NCBI GenBank assembly: GCA_958496175.1
Contig: OY292277.1
Coordinates: forward strand, 54,571,050 to 54,635,049
Source of the DNA: Sisyra terminalis
Lineage: Eukaryota; Arthropoda; Insecta; Neuroptera; Sisyridae
Length of the DNA: 64,000 bases
Reading direction: 5' to 3'
The position numbers and the translations under genes were made by a program. Positions 48,901 through 62,490 of this stretch are shown here, one piece after another (position 1 is the stretch's first letter; each line of letters starts with the position of its first letter). The notes beneath the pieces were generated by a model. It worked only from the letters and a program-made list of their open reading frames with translations. It ran no database searches and had not been told where the DNA came from.

Positions 48901-50450
48901 AAAACCGTGGGTTAACCATCGTTGATTTTTCACGAAAATGATCAAATAAAAAAATTTTTTTTTAAGGATGCCAATCGAAAGTATAAGTCCATCTGTACAT
49001 GCTGTGCAAATTTTTCCCAAAACAAAGCACGTTTAAGGGATGAAAATGCAGTTTAAGGGATGAACACTTCCCACTAAGAGGGAGAGACGAACGTGGCTTC
49101 TTCAGCGAATGCATGTACCATTGTTATATAAGGGTTGATTTTCGAACCAAAGGCAGTTTCGGGTTCGTAACAATGTATAGAACGATAATATAACAATCTT
49201 TTTCGATTTCGAAACAAAAATATTTTTGGCCAAAAAAAACCGTGGGTTAACCATCGTTGATTTTTCACGAAAATGGTCAAATAAAAAAATTTTTTTTTAA
49301 GGATGCCAATCGAAAGTATAAGTCCATCTGTACATGCTGTGCAAATTTTTCCCAAAACAAAGCACGTTTAAGGGATGAAAATGCAGTTTAAGGGATGAAC
49401 ACTTCCCACTAAGAGGGAGAGACGAACGTGGCTTCTTCAGCGAATGCATGTACCATTGTTATATAAGGGTTGATTTTCGAACCAAAGGCAGTTTCGGGTT
49501 CGTAACAATGTATAGAACGATAATATAACAATCTTTTTCGATTTCGAAACAAAAATATTTTTGGCCAAAAAAAACCGTGGGTTAACCATCGTTGATTTTT
49601 CACGAAAATGGTCAAATAAAAAAATTTTTTTTTAAGGATGCCAATCGAAAGTATAAGTCCATCTGTACATGCTGTGCAAATTTTTCCCAAAACAAAGCAC
49701 GTTTAAGGGATGAAAATGCAGTTTAAGGGATGAACACTTCCCACTAAGAGGGAGAGACGAACGTGGCTTCTTCAGCGAATGCATGTACCGTTGTTATATA
49801 AGGGTTGATTTTCGAACCAATGGCAGTTTCGGGTTCGTAACAATGTATAGAACGATAATATAACAATCTTTTTCGATTTCGAAACAAAAATATTTTTGGC
49901 CAAAAAAAACCGTGGGTTAACCATCGTTGATTTTTCACGAAAATGGTCAAATAAAAAAAATTTTTTTTAAGGATGCCAATCGAAAGTATAAGTCCATCTG
50001 TACAAGCTGTGCAAATTTTTCCCAAAACAAAGCACGTTTAAGGGATGAAAATGCAGTTTAAGGGATGAAAATGCAGTTTAAGGGATGAACACTTCCCACT
50101 AAGAGGGAGAGACGAACGTAGCTTCTTCAGCGAATGCATGTACCATTGTTATATAAGGGTTGATTTTCGAACCAAAGGCAGTTTCGGGTTCGTAACAATG
50201 TATAGAACGATAATATAACAATCTTTTTCGATTTCGAAACAAAAATATTTTTGGCCAAAAAAAACCGTGGGTTAACCATCGTTGATTTTTCACGAAAATG
50301 GTCAAAAAAAAAATTTTTTTTTAAGGATGCCAATCGAAAGTATAAGTCCATCTGTACATGCTGTGCAAATTTTTCCCAAAACAAAGCACGTTTAAGGGAT
50401 GAAAATGCAGTTTAAGGGATGAAAATGCAGTTTAAGGGATGAACACTTCC
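36951..50450 (+). repeat. satellite zone 2: monomers with expanded 20-bp subrepeat
   Basis: Monomer length switches between 335, 355 and 375 bp through two, three or four copies of TTTAAGGGATGAAAATGCAG. The first 355-bp monomer begins at about 36,955 and the single 375-bp one spans about 47,985-48,060. Long and normal monomers often alternate, giving a dimer period near 690 bp. Marker variants (GTTAACCAGCG; TGTACAAGCTGTG with a one-base-shifted A/T run; TACCGTTGTT with ACCAATGGCAG) recur in the same order, for example starting near 38,724, 42,174 and 44,244, showing block duplication. Confidence 0.85.
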
Positions 50451-53400
50451 CACTAAGAGGGAGAGACGAACGTGGCTTCTTCAGCGAATGCATGTACCAT
50501 TGTTATATAAGGGTTGATTTTCGAACCAAAGGCAGTTTCGGGTTCGTAACAATGTATAGAACGATAATATAACAATCTTTTTCGATTTCGAAACAAAAAT
50601 ATTTTTGGCCAAAAAAAACCGTGGGTTAACCATCGTTGATTTTTCACGAAAATGGTCAAATAAAAAAATTTTTTTTTAAGGATGCCAATCGAAAGTATAA
50701 GTCCATCTGTACATGCTGTGCAAATTTTTCCCAAAACAAAGCACGTTTAAGGGATGAAAATGCAGTTTAAGGGATGAACACTTCCCACTAAGAGGGAGAG
50801 ACGAACGTGGCTTCTTCAGCGAATGCATGTACCGTTGTTATATAAGGGTTGATTTTCGAACCAATGGCAGTTTCGGGTTCGTAACAATGTATAGAACGAT
50901 AATATAACAATCTTTTTCGATTTCGAAACAAAAATATTTTTGGCCAAAAAAAACCGTGGGTTAACCATCGTTGATTTTTCACGAAAATGGTCAAATAAAA
51001 ATATTTTTTTTAAGGATGCCAATCGAAAGTATAAGTCCATCTGTACATGCTGTGCAAATTTTTCCCAAAACAAAGCACGTTTAAGGGATGAAAATGCAGT
51101 TTAAGGGATGAACACTTCCCACTAAGAGGGAGAGACGAACGTGGCTTCTTCAGCGAACGCATGTACCATTGTTATATAAGGGTTGATTTTCGAACCAAAG
51201 GCAGTTTCGGGTTCGTAACAATGTATAGAACGATAATATAACAATCTTTTTCGATTTCGAAACAAAAATATTTTTGGCCAAAAAAAACCGTGGGTTAACC
51301 ATCGTTGATTTTTCACGAAAATGGTCAAATAAAAATATTTTTTTTAAGGATGCCAATCGAAAGTATAAGTCCATCTGTACATGCTGTGCAAATTTTTCCC
51401 AAAACAAAGCACGTTTAAGGGATGAAAATGCAGTTTAAGGGATGAACACTTCCCACTAAGAGGGAGAGACGAACGTGGCTTCTTCAGCGAATGCATGTAC
51501 CATTGTTATATAAGGGTTGATTTTCGAACCAAAGGCAGTTTCGGGTTCGTAACAATGTATAGAACGATAATATAACAATCTTTTTCGATTTCGAAACAAA
51601 AATATTTTTGGCCAAAAAAAACCGTGGGTTAACCATCGTTGATTTTTCACGAAAATGGTCAAAAAAAAAAATTTTTTTTTAAGGATGCCAATCGAAAGTA
51701 TAAGTCCATCTGTACATGCTGTGCAAATTTTTCCCAAAACAAAGCACGTTTAAGGGATGAAAATGCAGTTTAAGGGATGAACACTTCCCACTAAGAGGGA
51801 GAGACGAACGTGGCTTCTTCAGCGAATGCATGTACCATTGTTATATAAGGGTTGATTTTCGAACCAAAGGCAGTTTCGGGTTCGTAACAATGTATAGAAC
51901 GATAATATAACAATCTTTTTCGATTTCGAAACAAAAATATTTTTGGCCAAAAAAAACCGTGGGTTAACCATCGTTGATTTTTCACGAAAATGGTCAAAAA
52001 AAAAAATTTTTTTTTAAGGATGCCAATCGAAAGTATAAGTCCATCTGTACATGCTGTGCAAATTTTTCCCAAAACAAAGCACGTTTAAGGGATGAAAATG
52101 CAGTTTAAGGGATGAACACTTCCCACTAAGAGGGAGAGACGAACGTGGCTTCTTCAGCGAATGCATGTACCATTGTTATATAAGGGTTGATTTTCGAAAA
52201 AAGGCAGTTTCGGGTTCGTAACAATGTATAGAACGATAATATAACAATCTTTTTCGATTTCGAAACAAAAAAATTTTTGGCCAAAAAAAACCGTGGGTTA
52301 ACCATCGTTGATTTTTCACGAAAATGGTCAAAAAAAAAAATTTTTTTTTAAGGATGCCATTCGAAAGTATAAGTCCATCTGTACATGCTGTGCAAATTTT
52401 TCCCAAAACAAAGCACGTTTAAGGGATGAAAATGCAGTTTAAGGGATGAACACTTCCCACTAAGAGGGAGAGACGAACGTGGCTTCTTCAGCGAATGCAT
52501 GTACCGTTGTTATATAAGGGTTGATTTTCGAACCAAAGGCAGTTTCGGGTTCGTAACAATGTATAGAACGATAATATAACAATCTTTTTCGATTTCGAAA
52601 CAAAAAAATTTTTGGCCAAAAAAAACCGTGGGTTAACCATCGTTGATTTTTCACGAAAATGGTCAAAAAAAAAAATTTTTTTTTAAGGATGCCATTCGAA
52701 AGTATAAGTCCATCTGTACATGCTGTGCAAATTTTTCCCAAAACAAAGCACGTTTAAGGGATGAAAATGCAGTTTAAGGGATGAACACTTCCCACTAAGA
52801 GGGAGAGACGAACGTGGCTTCTTCAGCGAATGCATGTACCGTTGTTATATAAGGGTTGATTTTCGAACCAAAGGCAGTTTCGGGTTCGTAACAATGTATA
52901 GAACGATAATATAACAATCTTTTTCGATTTCGAAACAAAAAAATTTTTGGCCAAAAAAAACCGTGGGTTAACCATCGTTGATTTTTCACGAAAATGGTCA
53001 AAAAAAAAAATTTTTTTTTAAGGATGCCAATCGAAAGTATAAGTCCATCTGTACATGCTGTGCAAATTTTTCCCAAAACAAAGCACGTTTAAGGGATGAA
53101 AATGCAGTTTAAGGGATGAACACTTCCCACTAAGAGGGAGAGACGAACGTGGCTTCTTCAGCGAACGCATGTACCATTGTTATATAAGGGTTGATTTTCG
53201 AACCAAAGGCAGTTTCGGGTTCGTAACAATGTATAGAACGATAATATAACAATCTTTTTCGATTTCGAAACAAAAAAATTTTTGGCCAAAAAAAACCGTG
53301 GGTTAACCATCGTTGATTTTTCACGAAAATGGTCAAAAAAAAAAATTTTTTTTTAAGGATGCCAATCGAAAGTATAAGTCCATCTGTACATGCAGTGCAA

Positions 53401-56400
53401 ATTTTTCCCAAAACAAAGCACGTTTAAGGGATGAAAATGCAGTTTAAGGGATGAACACTTCCCACTAAGAGGGAGAGACGAACGTGGCTTCTTCAGCGAA
53501 CGCATGTACCATTGTTATATAAGGGTTGATTTTCGAACCAAAGGCAGTTTCGGGTTCGTAACAATGTATAGAACGATAATATAACAATCTTTTTCGATTT
53601 CGAAACAAAAATATTTTTGGCCAAAAAAAACCGTGGGTTAACCATCGTTGATTTTTCACGAAAATGGTCAAAAAAAAAAATTTTTTTTTAAGGATGCCAA
53701 TCGAAAGTATAAGTCCATCTGTACATGCAGTGCAAATTTTTCCCAAAACAAAGCACGTTTAAGGGATGAAAATGCAGTTTAAGGGATGAACACTTCCCAC
53801 TAAGAGGGAGAGACGAACGTGGCTTCTTCAGCGAACGCATGTACCATTGTTATATAAGGGTTGATTTTCGAACCAAAGGCAGTTTCGGGTTCGTAACAAT
53901 GTATAGAACGATAATATAACAATCTTTTTCGATTTCGAAACAAAAATATTTTTGGCCAAAAAAAACCGTGGGTTAACCATCGTTGATTTTTCACGAAAAT
54001 GGTCAAAAAAAAAAATTTTTTTTTAAGGATGCCAATCGAAAGTATAAGTCCATCTGTACATGCTGTGCAAATTTTTCCCAAAACAAAGCACGTTTAAGGG
54101 ATGAAAATGCAGTTTAAGGGATGAACACTTCCCACTAAGAGGGAGAGACGAACGTGGCTTCTTCAGCGAACGCATGTACCATTGTTATATAAGGGTTGAT
54201 TTTCGAACCAAAGGCAGTTTCGGGTTCGTAACAATGTATAGAACGATAATATAACAATCTTTTTCGATTTCGAAACAAAAAAATTTTTGGCCAAAAAAAA
54301 CCGTGGGTTAACCATCGTTGATTTTTCACGAAAATGGTCAAAAAAAAAAATTTTTTTTTAAGGATGCCAATCGAAAGTATAAGTCCATCTGTACATGCAG
54401 TGCAAATTTTTCCCAAAACAAAGCACGTTTAAGGGATGAAAATGCAGTTTAAGGGATGAACACTTCCCACTAAGAGGGAGAGACGAACGTGGCTTCTTCA
54501 GCGAACGCATGTACCATTGTTATATAAGGGTTGATTTTCGAACCAAAGGCAGTTTCGGGTTCGTAACAATGTATAGAACGATAATATAACAATCTTTTTC
54601 GATTTCGAAACAAAAATATTTTTGGCCAAAAAAAACCGTGGGTTAACCATCGTTGATTTTTCACGAAAATGGTCAAAAAAAAAAATTTTTTTTTAAGGAT
54701 GCCAATCGAAAGTATAAGTCCATCTGTACATGCTGTGCAAATTTTTCCCAAAACAAAGCACGTTTAAGGGATGAAAATGCAGTTTAAGGGATGAACACTT
54801 CCCACTAAGAGGGAGAGACGAACGTGGCTTCTTCAGCGAATGCATGTACCATTGTTATATAAGGGTTGATTTTCGAAAAAAGGCAGTTTCGGGTTCGTAA
54901 CAATGTATAGAACGATAATATAACAATCTTTTTCGATTTCGAAACAAAAAAATTTTTGGCCAAAAAAAACCGTGGGTTAACCATCGTTGATTTTTCACGA
55001 AAATGGTCAAAAAAAAAAATTTTTTTTTAAGGATGCCATTCGAAAGTATAAGTCCATCTGTACATGCTGTGCAAATTTTTCCCAAAACAAAGCACGTTTA
55101 AGGGATGAAAATGCAGTTTAAGGGATGAACACTTCCCACTAAGAGGGAGAGACGAACGTGGCTTCTTCAGCGAATGCATGTACCGTTGTTATATAAGGGT
55201 TGATTTTCGAACCAAAGGCAGTTTCGGGTTCGTAACAATGTATAGAACGATAATATAACAATCTTTTTCGATTTCGAAACAAAAAAATTTTTGGCCAAAA
55301 AAAACCGTGGGTTAACCATCGTTGATTTTTCACGAAAATGGTCAAATAAAAAAATTTTTTTTTAAGGATGCCATTCGAAAGTATAAGTCCATCTGTACAT
55401 GCTGTGCAAATTTTTCCCAAAACAAAGCACGTTTAAGGGATGAAAATGCAGTTTAAGGGATGAACACTTCCCACTAAGAGGGAGAGACGAACGTGGCTTC
55501 TTCAGCGAATGCATGTACCGTTGTTATATAAGGGTTGATTTTCGAACCAAAGGCAGTTTCGGGTTCGTAACAATGTATAGAACGATAATATAACAATCTT
55601 TTTCGATTTCGAAACAAAAATATTTTTGGCCAAAAAAAACCGTGGGTTAACCATCGTTGATTTTTCACGAAAATGGTCAAATAAAAATATTTTTTTTAAG
55701 GATGCCAATCGAAAGTATAAGTCCATCTGTACATGCTGTGCAAATTTTTCCCAAAACAAAGCACGTTTAAGGGATGAAAATGCAGTTTAAGGGATGAACA
55801 CTTCCCACTAAGAGGGAGAGACGAACGTGGCTTCTTCAGCGAACGCATGTACCATTGTTATATAAGGGTTGATTTTCGAACCAAAGGCAGTTTCGGGTTC
55901 GTAACAATGTATAGAACGATAATATAACAATCTTTTTCGATTTCGAAACAAAAAAATTTTTGGCCAAAAAAAACCGTGGGTTAACCATCGTTGATTTTTC
56001 ACGAAAATGGTCAAAAAAAAAAATTTTTTTTTAAGGATGCCAATCGAAAGTATAAGTCCATCTGTACATGCAGTGCAAATTTTTCCCAAAACAAAGCACG
56101 TTTAAGGGATGAAAATGCAGTTTAAGGGATGAACACTTCCCACTAAGAGGGAGAGACGAACGTGGCTTCTTCAGCGAATGCATGTACCATTGTTATATAA
56201 GGGTTGATTTTCGAACCAAAGGCAGTTTCGGGTTCGTAACAATGTATAGAACGATAATATAACAATCTTTTTCGATTTCGAAACAAAAATATTTTTGGCC
56301 AAAAAAAACCGTGGGTTAACCATCGTTGATTTTTCACGAAAATGGTCAAATAAAAATATTTTTTTTAAGGATGCCAATCGAAAGTATAAGTCCATCTGTA

Positions 56401-59400
56401 CATGCTGTGCAAATTTTTCCCAAAACAAAGCACGTTTAAGGGATGAAAATGCAGTTTAAGGGATGAACACTTCCCACTAAGAGGGAGAGACGAACGTGGC
56501 TTCTTCAGCGAACGCATGTACCATTGTTATATAAGGGTTGATTTTCGAACCAAAGGCAGTTTCGGGTTCGTAACAATGTATAGAACGATAATATAACAAT
56601 CTTTTTCGATTTCGAAACAAAAATATTTTTGGCCAAAAAAAACCGTGGGTTAACCATCGTTGATTTTTCACGAAAATGGTCAAATAAAAATATTTTTTTT
56701 TAAGGATGCCAATCGAAAGTATAAGTCCATCTGTACATGCAGTGCAAATTTTTCCCAAAACAAAGCACGTTTAAGGGATGAAAATGCAGTTTAAGGGATG
56801 AACACTTCCCACTAAGAGGGAGAGACGAACGTGGCTTCTTCAGCGAATGCATGTACCGTTGTTATATAAGGGTTGATTTTCGAACCAAAGGCAGTTTCGG
56901 GTTCGTAACAATGTATAGAACGATAATATAACAATCTTTTTCGATTTCGAAACAAAAATATTTTTGGCCAAAAAAAACCGTGGGTTAACCATCGTTGATT
57001 TTTCACGAAAATGGTCAAATAAAAATATTTTTTTTAAGGATGCCAATCGAAAGTATAAGTCCATCTGTACATGCTGTGCAAATTTTTCCCAAAACAAAGC
57101 ACGTTTAAGGGATGAAAATGCAGTTTAAGGGATGAACACTTCCCACTAAGAGGGAGAGACGAACGTGGCTTCTTCAGCGAACGCATGTACCATTGTTATA
57201 TAAGGGTTGATTTTCGAACCAAAGGCAGTTTCGGGTTCGTAACAATGTATAGAACGATAATATAACAATCTTTTTCGATTTCGAAACAAAAATATTTTTG
57301 GCCAAAAAAAACCGTGGGTTAACCATCGTTGATTTTTCACGAAAATGGTCAAATAAAAATATTTTTTTTAAGGATGCCAATCGAAAGTATAAGTCCATCT
57401 GTACATGCTGTGCAAATTTTTCCCAAAACAAAGCACGTTTAAGGGATGAAAATGCAGTTTAAGGGATGAACACTTCCCACTAAGAGGGAGAGACGAACGT
57501 GGCTTCTTCAGCGAACGCATGTACCATTGTTATATAAGGGTTGATTTTCGAACCAAAGGCAGTTTCGGGTTCGTAACAATGTATAGAACGATAATATAAC
57601 AATCTTTTTCGATTTCGAAACAAAAATATTTTTGGCCAAAAAAAACCGTGGGTTAACCATCGTTGATTTTTCACGAAAATGGTCAAAAAAAAAAATTTTT
57701 TTTTAAGGATGCCAATCGAAAGTATAAGTCCATCTGTACATGCAGTGCAAATTTTTCCCAAAACAAAGCACGTTTAAGGGATGAAAATGCAGTTTAAGGG
57801 ATGAACACTTCCCACTAAGAGGGAGAGACGAACGTGGCTTCTTCAGCGAATGCATGTACCGTTGTTATATAAGGGTTGATTTTCGAACCAAAGGCAGTTT
57901 CGGGTTCGTAACAATGTATAGAACGATAATATAACAATCTTTTTCGATTTCGAAACAAAAATATTTTTGGCCAAAAAAAACCGTGGGTTAACCATCGTTG
58001 ATTTTTCACGAAAATGGTCAAATAAAAATATTTTTTTTAAGGATGCCAATCGAAAGTATAAGTCCATCTGTACATGCTGTGCAAATTTTTCCCAAAACAA
58101 AGCACGTTTAAGGGATGAAAATGCAGTTTAAGGGATGAACACTTCCCACTAAGAGGGAGAGACGAACGTGGCTTCTTCAGCGAACGCATGTACCATTGTT
58201 ATATAAGGGTTGATTTTCGAACCAAAGGCAGTTTCGGGTTCGTAACAATGTATAGAACGATAATATAACAATCTTTTTCGATTTCGAAACAAAAATATTT
58301 TTGGCCAAAAAAAACCGTGGGTTAACCATCGTTGATTTTTCACGAAAATGGTCAAAAAAAAAAATTTTTTTTTAAGGATGCCAATCGAAAGTATAAGTCC
58401 ATCTGTACATGCAGTGCAAATTTTTCCCAAAACAAAGCACGTTTAAGGGATGAAAATGCAGTTTAAGGGATGAACACTTCCCACTAAGAGGGAGAGACGA
58501 ACGTGGCTTCTTCAGCGAATGCATGTACCGTTGTTATATAAGGGTTGATTTTCGAACCAAAGGCAGTTTCGGGTTCGTAACAATGTATAGAACGATAATA
58601 TAACAATCTTTTTCGATTTCGAAACAAAAATATTTTTGGCCAAAAAAAACCGTGGGTTAACCATCGTTGATTTTTCACGAAAATGGTCAAATAAAAATAT
58701 TTTTTTTAAGGATGCCAATCGAAAGTATAAGTCCATCTGTACATGCTGTGCAAATTTTTCCCAAAACAAAGCACGTTTAAGGGATGAAAATGCAGTTTAA
58801 GGGATGAACACTTCCCACTAAGAGGGAGAGACGAACGTGGCTTCTTCAGCGAACGCATGTACCATTGTTATATAAGGGTTGATTTTCGAACCAAAGGCAG
58901 TTTCGGGTTCGTAACAATGTATAGAACGATAATATAACAATCTTTTTCGATTTCGAAACAAAAAAATTTTTGGCCAAAAAAAACCGTGGGTTAACCATCG
59001 TTGATTTTTCACGAAAATGGTCAAAAAAAAAAATTTTTTTTTAAGGATGCCAATCGAAAGTATAAGTCCATCTGTACATGCAGTGCAAATTTTTCCCAAA
59101 ACAAAGCACGTTTAAGGGATGAAAATGCAGTTTAAGGGATGAACACTTCCCACTAAGAGGGAGAGACGAACGTGGCTTCTTCAGCGAACGCATGTACCAT
59201 TGTTATATAAGGGTTGATTTTCGAACCAAAGGCAGTTTCGGGTTCGTAACAATGTATAGAACGATAATATAACAATCTTTTTCGATTTCGAAACAAAAAT
59301 ATTTTTGGCCAAAAAAAACCGTGGGTTAACCATCGTTGATTTTTCACGAAAATGGTCAAAAAAAAAAATTTTTTTTTAAGGATGCCAATCGAAAGTATAA

Positions 59401-62400
59401 GTCCATCTGTACATGCTGTGCAAATTTTTCCCAAAACAAAGCACGTTTAAGGGATGAAAATGCAGTTTAAGGGATGAACACTTCCCACTAAGAGGGAGAG
59501 ACGAACGTGGCTTCTTCAGCGAATGCATGTACCATTGTTATATAAGGGTTGATTTTCGAAAAAAGGCAGTTTCGGGTTCGTAACAATGTATAGAACGATA
59601 ATATAACAATCTTTTTCGATTTCGAAACAAAAAAATTTTTGGCCAAAAAAAACCGTGGGTTAACCATCGTTGATTTTTCACGAAAATGGTCAAAAAAAAA
59701 AATTTTTTTTTAAGGATGCCATTCGAAAGTATAAGTCCATCTGTACATGCTGTGCAAATTTTTCCCAAAACAAAGCACGTTTAAGGGATGAAAATGCAGT
59801 TTAAGGGATGAACACTTCCCACTAAGAGGGAGAGACGAACGTGGCTTCTTCAGCGAATGCATGTACCGTTGTTATATAAGGGTTGATTTTCGAACCAAAG
59901 GCAGTTTCGGGTTCGTAACAATGTATAGAACGATAATATAACAATCTTTTTCGATTTCGAAACAAAAATATTTTTGGCCAAAAAAAACCGTGGGTTAACC
60001 ATCGTTGATTTTTCACGAAAATGGTCAAATAAAAATATTTTTTTTAAGGATGCCAATCGAAAGTATAAGTCCATCTGTACATGCTGTGCAAATTTTTCCC
60101 AAAACAAAGCACGTTTAAGGGATGAAAATGCAGTTTAAGGGATGAACACTTCCCACTAAGAGGGAGAGACGAACGTGGCTTCTTCAGCGAACGCATGTAC
60201 CATTGTTATATAAGGGTTGATTTTCGAACCAAAGGCAGTTTCGGGTTCGTAACAATGTATAGAACGATAATATAACAATCTTTTTCGATTTCGAAACAAA
60301 AAAATTTTTGGCCAAAAAAAACCGTGGGTTAACCATCGTTGATTTTTCACGAAAATGGTCAAAAAAAAAAATTTTTTTTTAAGGATGCCAATCGAAAGTA
60401 TAAGTCCATCTGTACATGCAGTGCAAATTTTTCCCAAAACAAAGCACGTTTAAGGGATGAAAATGCAGTTTAAGGGATGAACACTTCCCACTAAGAGGGA
60501 GAGACGAACGTGGCTTCTTCAGCGAATGCATGTACCATTGTTATATAAGGGTTGATTTTCGAACCAAAGGCAGTTTCGGGTTCGTAACAATGTATAGAAC
60601 GATAATATAACAATCTTTTTCGATTTCGAAACAAAAATATTTTTGGCCAAAAAAAACCGTGGGTTAACCATCGTTGATTTTTCACGAAAATGGTCAAATA
60701 AAAATATTTTTTTTAAGGATGCCAATCGAAAGTATAAGTCCATCTGTACATGCTGTGCAAATTTTTCCCAAAACAAAGCACGTTTAAGGGATGAAAATGC
60801 AGTTTAAGGGATGAACACTTCCCACTAAGAGGGAGAGACGAACGTGGCTTCTTCAGCGAACGCATGTACCATTGTTATATAAGGGTTGATTTTCGAACCA
60901 AAGGCAGTTTCGGGTTCGTAACAATGTATAGAACGATAATATAACAATCTTTTTCGATTTCGAAACAAAAATATTTTTGGCCAAAAAAAACCGTGGGTTA
61001 ACCATCGTTGATTTTTCACGAAAATGGTCAAATAAAAATATTTTTTTTAAGGATGCCAATCGAAAGTATAAGTCCATCTGTACATGCTGTGCAAATTTTT
61101 CCCAAAACAAAGCACGTTTAAGGGATGAAAATGCAGTTTAAGGGATGAACACTTCCCACTAAGAGGGAGAGACGAACGTGGCTTCTTCAGCGAATGCATG
61201 TACCATTGTTATATAAGGGTTGATTTTCGAACCAAAGGCAGTTTCGGGTTCGTAACAATGTATAGAACGATAATATAACAATCTTTTTCGATTTCGAAAC
61301 AAAAATATTTTTGGCCAAAAAAAACCGTGGGTTAACCATCGTTGATTTTTCACGAAAATGGTCAAAAAAAAAAATTTTTTTTTAAGGATGCCAATCGAAA
61401 GTATAAGTCCATCTGTACATGCTGTGCAAATTTTTCCCAAAACAAAGCACGTTTAAGGGATGAAAATGCAGTTTAAGGGATGAACACTTCCCACTAAGAG
61501 GGAGAGACGAACGTGGCTTCTTCAGCGAATGCATGTACCATTGTTATATAAGGGTTGATTTTCGAACCAAAGGCAGTTTCGGGTTCGTAACAATGTATAG
61601 AACGATAATATAACAATCTTTTTCGATTTCGAAACAAAAATATTTTTGGCCAAAAAAAACCGTGGGTTAACCATCGTTGATTTTTCACGAAAATGGTCAA
61701 ATAAAAATATTTTTTTTAAGGATGCCAATCGAAAGTATAAGTCCATCTGTACATGCTGTGCAAATTTTTCCCAAAACAAAGCACGTTTAAGGGATGAAAA
61801 TGCAGTTTAAGGGATGAACACTTCCCACTAAGAGGGAGAGACGAACGTGGCTTCTTCAGCGAATGCATGTACCATTGTTATATAAGGGTTGATTTTCGAA
61901 CCAAAGGCAGTTTCGGGTTCGTAACAATGTATAGAACGATAATATAACAATCTTTTTCGATTTCGAAACAAAAATACTTTTGGCCAAAAAAAACCGTGGG
62001 TTAACCATCGTTGATTTTTCACGAAAATGGTCAAAAAAAAAAATTTTTTTTTAAGGATGCCAATCGAAAGTATAAGTCCATCTGTACATGCTGTGCAAAT
62101 TTTTCCCAAAACAAAGCACGTTTAAGGGATGAAAATGCAGTTTAAGGGATGAACACTTCCCACTAAGAGGGAGAGACGAACGTGGCTTCTTCAGCGAATG
62201 CATGTACCATTGTTATATAAGGGTTGATTTTCGAACCAAAGGCAGTTTCGGGTTCGTAACAATGTATAGAACGATAATATAACAATCTTTTTCGATTTCG
62301 AAACAAAAATACTTTTGGCCAAAAAAAACCGTGGGTTAACCATCGTTGATTTTTCACGAAAATGGTCAAAAAAAAAAATTTTTTTTTAAGGATGCCAATC

Positions 62401-62490
62401 GAAAGTATAAGTCCATCTGTACATGCTGTGCAAATTTTTCCCAAAACAAAGCACGTTTAAGGGATGAAAATGCAGTTTAAGGGATGAACA
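50451..62490 (+). repeat. satellite zone 3: distal variant monomers
   Basis: Monomers return to 334/335 bp but gain their own substitutions: GGTCAAAAAAAAAAATT or TAAAAATATTTTTTTTAAGG instead of GGTCAAATAAAAAAATT, AGCGAACGCATG instead of AGCGAATGCATG, ACATGCAGTGC instead of ACATGCTGTGC, and GATGCCATTCGAAAG instead of GATGCCAATCGAAAG. A monomer with a short deletion (TTTTCGAAAAAAGGCAG) appears at about 52,190, 54,870 and 59,555. The first two are 2,679 bp apart, exactly as in zone 1; the third is 14 monomers further on. Confidence 0.85.
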
